From NCBI GenBank assembly GCA_934167735.1, contig CAKPLV010000009.1:1-13240 (forward strand): 13,240 bases of DNA. The letters are read 5' to 3'. Source of the stretch: an uncultured Clostridia bacterium. GTDB taxonomy: Bacteria > Bacillota > Clostridia > TANB77 > CAG-508. Every line of letters starts with the position of its first letter. Position 1 is the first letter of the stretch. Below the pieces are notes generated by a model. The model was not told where the DNA came from. It did not search any database and saw nothing but the letters and a program-made list of their open reading frames with translations. Below, one piece after another: positions 7,555 through 13,240 of the stretch. The translations under genes were made by a program, and so were the position numbers.

Positions 7555-7837
7555 ATTTCCTGGTTTTATGCCTCGTTTTCCGTATTATAACCAGTATTCT
7601 CCAAGATATTTTTACAACAATTATAAAAATACAGATTCTCATTCTGAATCTGCAAAGCCTAATAATGAAAAAGCAAAAAAAACTCAAAATTCTAATGATG
7701 AGTTTTTGTTTGATTTATTTGGAATTAAATTATATTCAGATGATGTACTTATTTTAAGTCTTTTATTTTTATTGTACAATGAAGATGTAAAAGATGAAAG
7801 CTTATTTTTAGCACTTGTTTTACTTTTAATAAGTTAA
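7547..7837 (+). CDS. Small uncharacterised protein with two C-terminal hydrophobic segments
   Basis: This 96-residue protein starts with an aromatic/Pro/Arg-rich stretch (MNRFPGFMPRFPYYNQYSPR). A polar Lys/Asn/Ser linker follows (about 27-50). It ends with two short hydrophobic segments (about 66-77 and 86-95) separated by the acidic NEDVKDES turn. That ending could be a hairpin membrane insertion or a buried amphipathic pair. The aromatic, proline-rich start recalls surface or spore-coat type sequences, but I do not assign that role. Start choice: the ATG at 7547 has AAGGA 8 bases upstream, while the ATG at 7538 overlaps that site and has none of its own. The start overlaps the preceding stop (ATGAATAG), so the two genes are probably translated together. 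The stop codon touches the left edge of the shared terminator hairpin. Function unknown. Confidence 0.8.
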   Translation: MNRFPGFMPRFPYYNQYSPRYFYNNYKNTDSHSESAKPNNEKAKKTQNSNDEFLFDLFGIKLYSDDVLILSLLFLLYNEDVKDESLFLALVLLLIS

Positions 7838-7861
7838 AAGAGAGTTTTATCAACTCTCTTT
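7837..7861. terminator. Bidirectional terminator between the plus-strand pair and minC
   Basis: A perfect 10-bp inverted repeat (AAAGAGAGTT / AACTCTCTTT) has a 5-base loop. The TTT run on either side serves transcription from both directions, though both T tracts are short. The stop codon of the plus-strand gene (7835-7837) and that of minC (7862-7860) both overlap the outer edges of the stem, so two converging genes share one compact 25-base end. Confidence 0.8.
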
Positions 7862-8468
7862 ACTCAATTATTATTTGATCATTATCTACATATATATATG
7901 CATGTTCTTTTACATCTTCTTCACTTCTATCAATTTCTCTAACAATATTTGAAATTCTTAATTGGACAGCTTCTAATGTACTTGCAGCAATTATTGCTTC
8001 TTTGTTTCCTTTTGCCCCAGCATGTGCTAAACCTCTCAAATTTCCTATTACAACTATGTTGTCTCCTGCAATAACTTCTGCACCTGAATTTACATCTCCT
8101 ATTACTACAACACTTCCCTCAACTTCCATTTTTTGTCCAGATCTTAATGATCCTCTATGAAAAATTGTTTCAGATGTTCCAACATCTTTTTTATAACTTC
8201 TTGTTATGCTATGTAAACCTAATGTTGTTGGTGTATCAAATTTAATTTCTACATCAATTTCAGATTTTATTAATTCTTTGATTTGATCCATTTCTGCATT
8301 TTTCAAAATTTTTCCTGTAACTCTTATTGGTGTTTTTTCTTCTTGATATAATTTTTTTAGTTCAATTAATTTTATTGTTAGTTCTTCTATTATATCTTCA
8401 TTTTCAGCTTTGTCATCTATTTTTATTAATATTTCATCTTTTTTTAAGTTTATACTTACACAACTCAT
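7860..8468 (-). CDS. minC: Septum site-determining protein MinC
   Basis: This 202-residue protein has normal MinC length. MinC inhibits FtsZ polymer assembly and, when recruited to the membrane by MinD, blocks division at wrong sites. The N-terminal domain (about 1-95) is diverged, as is usual. The C-terminal beta-helix domain is clear: RSGQ (109-112), GDVNSGAEV (124-132), GNLRGLAHAGAKGN (142-155) and QLRI (169-172). This domain carries dimerisation and MinD binding in characterised MinC proteins. A GAGAGG site lies 9 bases before the ATG at 8468. It is the last gene of the mre operon, 18 bp after mrdA, and ends in the bidirectional terminator. The minD and minE genes that commonly follow minC are not present here; they would have to be elsewhere in the genome or absent. 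Confidence 0.96.
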   Translation of the reverse strand: MSCVSINLKKDEILIKIDDKAENEDIIEELTIKLIELKKLYQEEKTPIRVTGKILKNAEMDQIKELIKSEIDVEIKFDTPTTLGLHSITRSYKKDVGTSETIFHRGSLRSGQKMEVEGSVVVIGDVNSGAEVIAGDNIVVIGNLRGLAHAGAKGNKEAIIAASTLEAVQLRISNIVREIDRSEEDVKEHAYIYVDNDQIIIE

Positions 8469-8486
8469 ATTCTACATCCTCTCTTT

Positions 8487-10643
8487 TTACCTTATTTCGT
8501 CTGTAAATGGTACTGCTACTGTGCTTTCATTTATTGTACTTGTCTCATTCATTCCAAAATATTGGTTTAATACATCTCTTGCAACTTCTGCTGCATAATT
8601 TCCGTGTCCTCCATTTTCAATCATAACAACTACTGCAACTTCTGGATTTTCAAATGGTGCAAAACATACAAACCATGCATTAACTTTATCTCTGTTATTT
8701 TCGTCTTTTCCTGCTTCTGCTGATCCAGTTTTACCAGCAACCTCTACAGTGAAGTTTTTGAAAATATTATATGCTGTTCCTCCTGCTTCACTTGTAGCCA
8801 TTCTCATTCCTTCTTTTGCTATGTCTATACTTTCTTGGCTAACTGTTACTCCATCATCTGATGTATCTATTCCTAATTTTTCATTTATATAACTTTCATA
8901 CTCATCTCTTGCAACTTCTGTTCCATCTGAATTCATTATTGATTTTATAATTGTTGGTCTTACTATGGTTCCTCCATTCGCAATTGAAGATATGTATTTT
9001 GCAATTTGCATTGGAGTGAAGTTGTTATAACTTTGTCCTATTGAAGCTGATAATGTTTCTCCTGGATACCAACTTTCTCCGTTTTTTAATCTAGCTTTTG
9101 TACTGCTTGAAGCTGCGGCACCAGCTGACTCGCTAGGAAGTTCTATTCCTGTTTTCTTTCCCAATCCAAAGTGTAATGCATATGTTGCAATAGCATCTAC
9201 ACCTGTACGATCTCCTGTTTCATAGAAGAAATAATTACATGAATGTTGTAATGCTTGTGTAACATTTAAGTAACCATGTCCTCTATGATAACTTGTATAA
9301 TACCAACATTCCCATTCTTCTCCATATTTTTTATATACACCTATATCATTTATTTTTTCTTTACTTGTTATTGCTCCTGTTTCAAGCCCTGTAATTGCTG
9401 TTACCATCTTAAATATAGAACCTGGTGCATATGCAGATTGAATTGTCTTATTTAAAAGTGGATGTGCTTCATTATTTATTAATTCACTCCACATACTAGA
9501 TGATATACCACCAACAAACCAACCTGGTTCAAATGATGGATAACTTGCAGCAGCTAAAACCTCACCTGTATTTACATTCATTATAACAGCAGATCCACCT
9601 TTTGCATCATATTGTTGAGCAAATCCACCATCTCTAATTTTATTTACACAATTTTCTAAAGCAACTTCTGTAGCTTTTTGTAGATTTGAATCTATTGTTA
9701 GAACAATATCACTTCCTGCATTTGCATTTTTTGTAATGTATTCACCTGTTATTGTTCCATCAACAGCCATATCTACTTGCTTTTCTCCATTTTGTCCTTT
9801 TAAGTATTTTTCAAATAAATATTCTATTCCTGTTTTGCCTATTATATCGTCTTTATTATATGTATCTTTTCTGTCTTTATATTCATCTTCACTTATTTTT
9901 CCAGTATACCCCAAAATATGTGCTGCTAAAGAACCATTTGCATATGTTCTTGCAGTTTTGTCTGTTACCGTAATTCCTGGAAATTCAGCATTTCTTTCAT
10001 TTATTTGTGCAACTATTTCTTCATTAACATCTTCTGCAATGATAATTGATTTTGTTGTACTATATCCTGTTGTTGTTATTTTATATCTTAAAGATATTAT
10101 TTTTCTTGCTTCATTTGCATCATCTGTTTTTATTCCATATTTATCTTTAAATTTATTAAATGCTTCTTCTGCAGTTGCATCTTGATTTATCTTATATTTA
10201 GTTTTCCATTTTGATAATTCATCATTTTCTATTGTGAATTCAAATGGATTAATTTTTATTGGAAAACTATCTGCAATTGTTATTTGATATTGATTTAATA
10301 AATCAACTACATTTAATAATGCTTTATTAAGTTCATCATTTCCTATATTTGTTTTATATATTTCTATATTATATGATGTTCTAACACCTGCAAGTTCATT
10401 TCCTGTTCTATCTACTATTGATCCTCTTGCAGAATTTATCGTACTAACTCTTGATAATCTTGTATTTGATTGTTCTCTATATGCATCTCCATTAATAATT
10501 TGAAGGTTAAATAATTGAGCTATTAATATTATTCCTATTATATAAACAATTATTGTTATAATATTAAATCTAAAGTTTTTTTGTTGATTTCCTACTTCTC
10601 TTTCCCATGATGTGTCTGTGTCAAAACTTATTCTGTTGTTCAA
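8487..10643 (-). CDS. mrdA: PBP2-type peptidoglycan DD-transpeptidase of the elongation machinery
   Basis: This class B penicillin-binding protein has about 718 residues. It cross-links new peptidoglycan in the side wall together with RodA and MreBCD. After a cytoplasmic tail there is one membrane anchor (about residues 27-47), then the PBP dimerisation region (starting near SARGSIVDRTG), then the transpeptidase domain. The active-site motifs are intact: S-x-x-K in APGSIFKM (nucleophile about Ser409), SxN as SCN in HSCNYFF (about 468-470) and KTG in AGKTGSAEAG (about 638-640). There is no ATG near the 5' end. The longest reading starts at GTG 10661 with no ribosome site. TTG at 10643 has an AGGTGA site with 7 bases between AGG and the start, so I choose TTG; GTG would add six residues. 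It lies directly behind mreD and 18 bp before minC. Its place behind mreD supports mrdA over a septal PBP or SpoVD. Confidence 0.93.
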   Translation of the reverse strand: MNNRISFDTDTSWEREVGNQQKNFRFNIITIIVYIIGIILIAQLFNLQIINGDAYREQSNTRLSRVSTINSARGSIVDRTGNELAGVRTSYNIEIYKTNIGNDELNKALLNVVDLLNQYQITIADSFPIKINPFEFTIENDELSKWKTKYKINQDATAEEAFNKFKDKYGIKTDDANEARKIISLRYKITTTGYSTTKSIIIAEDVNEEIVAQINERNAEFPGITVTDKTARTYANGSLAAHILGYTGKISEDEYKDRKDTYNKDDIIGKTGIEYLFEKYLKGQNGEKQVDMAVDGTITGEYITKNANAGSDIVLTIDSNLQKATEVALENCVNKIRDGGFAQQYDAKGGSAVIMNVNTGEVLAAASYPSFEPGWFVGGISSSMWSELINNEAHPLLNKTIQSAYAPGSIFKMVTAITGLETGAITSKEKINDIGVYKKYGEEWECWYYTSYHRGHGYLNVTQALQHSCNYFFYETGDRTGVDAIATYALHFGLGKKTGIELPSESAGAAASSSTKARLKNGESWYPGETLSASIGQSYNNFTPMQIAKYISSIANGGTIVRPTIIKSIMNSDGTEVARDEYESYINEKLGIDTSDDGVTVSQESIDIAKEGMRMATSEAGGTAYNIFKNFTVEVAGKTGSAEAGKDENNRDKVNAWFVCFAPFENPEVAVVVMIENGGHGNYAAEVARDVLNQYFGMNETSTINESTVAVPFTDEIR

Positions 10644-10662
10644 TTCTTCACCTTCTCCCACA

Positions 10663-11196
10663 TTAAAAATATCTTGTTAAAATTTTATCTCCCTTTATTT
10701 CATCTTCAATTTCATATCCTGTAAGTTTCATTAATGGATATAATATAATTATTATTAAAACATTATAAATAATTTCGACAAATAGAATTCTTAAAAACTC
10801 TATTGTTTCAATATTTATACCTAAAATTAAATATCTTAATATATATAACGCAATTTCATAAATTGCTGTACTAACAATTCCCATTAGAATAATCGTCATT
10901 CTACTATCTTTTGAAAAGTTTTTATCAAAAATTCCACCTAGTAGTCCTATTAATGCTAAACAAACAGATGTAATTCCAATTCTTTTTCCTATCCAAACAT
11001 CAAGGAATATTCCATATATAATTCCATATGATATTCCAAAACTTCTTCCCATATATAGTCCAATATATAACATAAGAATTATGAATATATTTGGTTTTAC
11101 ACCTGCAATTGTAAAATGATTAAAAAATATAGTTTGTAGCAAAAATGTTAATATGAATATTGCGATTAATGAAACATGTATTACTAATTTTTTCAT
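10663..11196 (-). CDS. mreD: Rod shape-determining membrane protein MreD
   Basis: This 177-residue, very hydrophobic protein has about five membrane segments spread along its length and few conserved polar residues, as expected for MreD (normally about 160-180 residues). The PNIFIILMLYIGLYMGR region followed by a G-x-x-Y-G-x-x-x-D-like stretch (SYGIIYGIFLDVWIG) matches the family pattern. MreD is an inner-membrane part of the elongasome that interacts with MreC. An AAAGGG ribosome site precedes the ATG. It lies 11 bp after mreC and its stop is next to the mrdA start region, so it is part of the operon. Because MreD sequences diverge strongly, position in the operon carries much of the assignment. 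Confidence 0.92.
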   Translation of the reverse strand: MKKLVIHVSLIAIFILTFLLQTIFFNHFTIAGVKPNIFIILMLYIGLYMGRSFGISYGIIYGIFLDVWIGKRIGITSVCLALIGLLGGIFDKNFSKDSRMTIILMGIVSTAIYEIALYILRYLILGINIETIEFLRILFVEIIYNVLIIIILYPLMKLTGYEIEDEIKGDKILTRYF

Positions 11197-11207
11197 AAAT
11201 ACCCTTT

Positions 11208-12026
11208 CTATTGATTTGTTATAACTAAAACTGTTTCTAATTTTTCAAAATCAACAGCTGTTTCAATTATGGCTGAAGTATCTGTTTTATTTGTACCTGC
11301 TGTAACTTTTTTTACTTTTCCAACATGAATTCCTTTTATATATATTCCTCCAAGTCCAGATGTTTCAATACTATCTCCTTGAATTATATTTGCTCCTGTT
11401 GATATATTTACTCCTTTTAATGTACTACTATTTTCAATTGTACCTTTACATATGATACTGTCTCTTGTAGTACTTGTTAAACAACTTGTTGCACTTGCAC
11501 TATCAACTATTGTTTGAATTTTAGCTGTATTTTCTGATACTGATTCAACATATCCTACTAAACCTTCATCTGCAATTACTGTCATTTTTTCTTTTATTCC
11601 GCTTTTGCTTCCAACATTTATTACTATTGTTTTTGAATAATTGCTTATATCTCTTGATATTATTGTTCCTGGTACTGTTGTAAATTTAGCATATTTTTCT
11701 GCCAAATTTAATTGTTGTTTTAATTGTTCATTTTCATTTTTCATTATTTCAAATTCTCTTAATGTTTGCTCTAATTCACTATTTTTTTCTTTTAATTGCT
11801 CATTCTCACTTTTTAAATCATTTATATTTTCAAAAAATTTGTTATTGTTATTTAATTTGTTTTTTAAATATGTTAATCCATTTTCTATTGGAACAACTAC
11901 TGTATTTGCAATATTTTCAATTATACTAACATGTCCTGAATTTGTGTTTGTAAATATTACCAATAAAATTAATATTATTATAGTGATTATAACACCTATA
12001 ACTCCACTTTTTTTATCTCTTTCCAT
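11208..12026 (-). CDS. mreC: Rod shape-determining protein MreC
   Basis: This 272-residue protein has one N-terminal membrane anchor (about 8-27), a coiled coil rich in Glu/Gln/Lys/Leu heptads (about 65-112), and an outer beta-rich domain. Its signature segments include VPGTIISRD, NVGSKSGIKEKM, EGLVGYV and TSGLGGIYIKGIHVGKV. MreC is an extracytoplasmic scaffold that dimerises through the coiled coil and activates the PBP2-RodA synthase. Length and domain order are normal for the family. The ATG is 3 bp after the mreB stop. The ribosome site (GAGAAG, within the mreB 3' end) is weak, which suggests translation is coupled to mreB. Confidence 0.96.
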   Translation of the reverse strand: MERDKKSGVIGVIITIIILILLVIFTNTNSGHVSIIENIANTVVVPIENGLTYLKNKLNNNNKFFENINDLKSENEQLKEKNSELEQTLREFEIMKNENEQLKQQLNLAEKYAKFTTVPGTIISRDISNYSKTIVINVGSKSGIKEKMTVIADEGLVGYVESVSENTAKIQTIVDSASATSCLTSTTRDSIICKGTIENSSTLKGVNISTGANIIQGDSIETSGLGGIYIKGIHVGKVKKVTAGTNKTDTSAIIETAVDFEKLETVLVITNQ

Positions 12027-12029
12027 TTA

Positions 12030-13061
12030 CTATCTTCTCTTTCTTGAATTTTTTAACACAGTTTTTAATTTTTCTAAATCTTGTAGTGTTTTTTCTGTTC
12101 CTAACACAACACTATCTAGTGGATCTTCTGCAATATAAACAGGCATACCTGTCTCAAGACTTATTAATTTATCTAAGTTTTGAATTAGTCCACCTCCACC
12201 AGCAAGAACAATTCCTTTTTCCATGATGTCTGAAGCTAATTCTGGTGGTGTTTTTTCTAATGTAATTTTTACAACTTCAACTATTTGATTTATTGATTCT
12301 TTAATTGCTTCTTCAACTTGTGATGATGATATTTCTATTGTTCTTGGAAGTCCATCTGTTAAATCTCTTCCTTTAACTTCCATAGACATTTCTGTCATTA
12401 GTGGCATTGCACATCCTAATTGTTTCTTTATTTGTTCAGCAGTAACATCTCCTATTGCTAAATTTAGTTCTCTTTTTACATAATTTTTTATATCTTCGTC
12501 AAGTTCATCTCCTGCAACTCTAAGTGAATTACTTAGAACTACTCCTCCTAAAGATATTACAGCTACTTCTGTTGTTCCGCCACCAATATCTACTATAATA
12601 TTACCACTTGGTTCTTCTATCTCTATTCCTGCCCCAATTGCTGCTGCCATTGGCTCTTCTATTAAATATACTTCTCTTGCACCTGCATGTATTATTGTTT
12701 CTTCTACTGCTCTTTCTTCTACTTCTGTAATTCCTGATGGAACTCCTACAATTACTCTTGGTCTTACAGCATTATATCTTTTACATACTCTTTCAAGTAT
12801 GTTTTTTAATAACATTTTTGTTGCAGTAAAATCAGCAATTACACCATCTTTTAATGGTCTTATTGCACTAATTTCTCTTGGTGTTCTTCCTATCATTTCT
12901 TTTGCTTCAAAACCTGTTGCTAATATTTTTCCTGTTTTGTTTTCTATTGCTATTACTGCTGGTTCTCTTAATACTATTCCTTTTCCTTTTATTGTTACTA
13001 ATATATTTGCTGTTCCTAAATCAATACCTATATCTTTAGATTTGAATGACAAAAAATTCAT
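12030..13061 (-). CDS. mreB: Rod shape-determining actin homologue MreB
   Basis: This 343-residue cytoplasmic ATPase forms short membrane-associated filaments that direct side-wall synthesis. Actin-fold nucleotide motifs are intact: phosphate 1 (DIGIDLGTAN, about 10-19), connect 1/phosphate 2 (VDIGGGTTEVAVISLGG, about 158-174) and the adenosine motif (VLAGGGGLI, about 290). RVAGDELDEDI and GRDLTDGLPRTI are also typical. Length agrees with the family (about 335-350), and the basic C-terminus is ordinary. An AAAGGA site precedes the ATG. The ATG overlaps the stop of radC by four bases (ATGA), which suggests coupled translation. It may be an MreB or an Mbl-type paralogue; the mreCD context favours MreB. 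Confidence 0.97.
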   Translation of the reverse strand: MNFLSFKSKDIGIDLGTANILVTIKGKGIVLREPAVIAIENKTGKILATGFEAKEMIGRTPREISAIRPLKDGVIADFTATKMLLKNILERVCKRYNAVRPRVIVGVPSGITEVEERAVEETIIHAGAREVYLIEEPMAAAIGAGIEIEEPSGNIIVDIGGGTTEVAVISLGGVVLSNSLRVAGDELDEDIKNYVKRELNLAIGDVTAEQIKKQLGCAMPLMTEMSMEVKGRDLTDGLPRTIEISSSQVEEAIKESINQIVEVVKITLEKTPPELASDIMEKGIVLAGGGGLIQNLDKLISLETGMPVYIAEDPLDSVVLGTEKTLQDLEKLKTVLKNSRKRR

Positions 13062-13240
13062 AAATCTTCGTTCCTTTCTCTTTCTAGCCTTTGTGAAAAG
13101 ATACTCACATAATTAGTTTTTCCTATTACAATATGATCTGCTAATTTTATTCCTAAAATTTTTGCAGCTTTTTCTACTTTTTCTGTGTATTCTATGTCAG
13201 CACTACTTGGTAGTGGATTTCCACTGGGATGATTATGTAC
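13058..13240 (-). CDS. radC: RadC-family JAB domain protein, 5' end cut off by window edge
   Basis: Only the last 60 residues are in the window. They begin within the JAMM metal-binding motif: HNHPSGNPLPSSAD matches the family's H-x-H-P-S-G...D pattern exactly, and DHIVIGKTNYVSIFSQ is the usual C-terminal strand. RadC proteins carry a JAMM/Mov34-type domain. The historical DNA-repair role is not supported in general, and the true substrate is unsettled. The stop overlaps the mreB start by four bases. A radC gene directly before mreB is a common order in Bacillota, so this is the expected first part of the operon. The protein's N-terminal helix-hairpin-helix part and the operon promoter lie beyond the window. 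Confidence 0.93.
   Translation of the reverse strand, partial: VHNHPSGNPLPSSADIEYTEKVEKAAKILGIKLADHIVIGKTNYVSIFSQRLERERNEDL

Noticed and set aside
11641..12138. 165-codon open frame on the plus strand
   Set aside because: It is antisense to the mreC 5' half and the end of mreB. Its Phe/Ser-rich content is what the reverse of Lys/Glu-rich coding gives.

Overview
The window is strongly A+T-rich. It carries a sporulation-specific phosphatase gene (spoIIE) beside the radC-mreBCD-mrdA-minC elongation and division cluster. Gene order, purine-rich Shine-Dalgarno sites, A/T-ending codons and short intergenic gaps all point to an endospore-forming Bacillota of the class Clostridia, probably a host-associated anaerobe. 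There are no tRNA or rRNA genes, transposases, phage genes or CRISPR arrays, so this looks like core chromosome with a few lineage-specific genes inserted.

Layout, left to right. Positions 1-1077 (minus strand) hold a 3'-truncated tatD nuclease gene and acpS. A hairpin terminator at 1123-1144 separates them from an upstream minus-strand group: a 409-residue orphan with a C-terminal membrane anchor, a membrane-anchored WG-repeat protein, and spoIIE (to about 6378). Upstream of spoIIE is a small degenerate J-domain-like gene (6577-6987). Facing away from it are the only two plus-strand genes, a coupled pair of small uncharacterised genes (7117-7837). A shared bidirectional terminator at 7837-7861 separates that pair from the minus-strand operon radC (partial) - mreB - mreC - mreD - mrdA - minC, which fills 7860-13240.

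How the genes work together. MreB, MreC, MreD and the PBP2-type transpeptidase form the lateral-wall synthesis machine of rod-shaped cells, and MinC inhibits FtsZ ring formation at wrong sites. All are read as one tightly packed operon; the gaps are 3-18 bp, apart from a 4-bp radC-mreB overlap and a 1-bp mreD-mrdA gap if the GTG reading of mrdA is used. SpoIIE activates sigma-F in the forespore after asymmetric division. The two genes after it have no assigned function, but a candidate extended -10 promoter in front of the WG gene suggests they can also be expressed separately. minD and minE do not follow minC here.

The most interesting uncharacterised material is the divergent block 6577-7837 (an HPD-less J-like protein facing an Asn/Met-rich protein and a small two-hydrophobic-segment protein) and the WG-repeat plus tail-anchored pair behind spoIIE. 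I see nothing that proves a new system; these are the best candidates.
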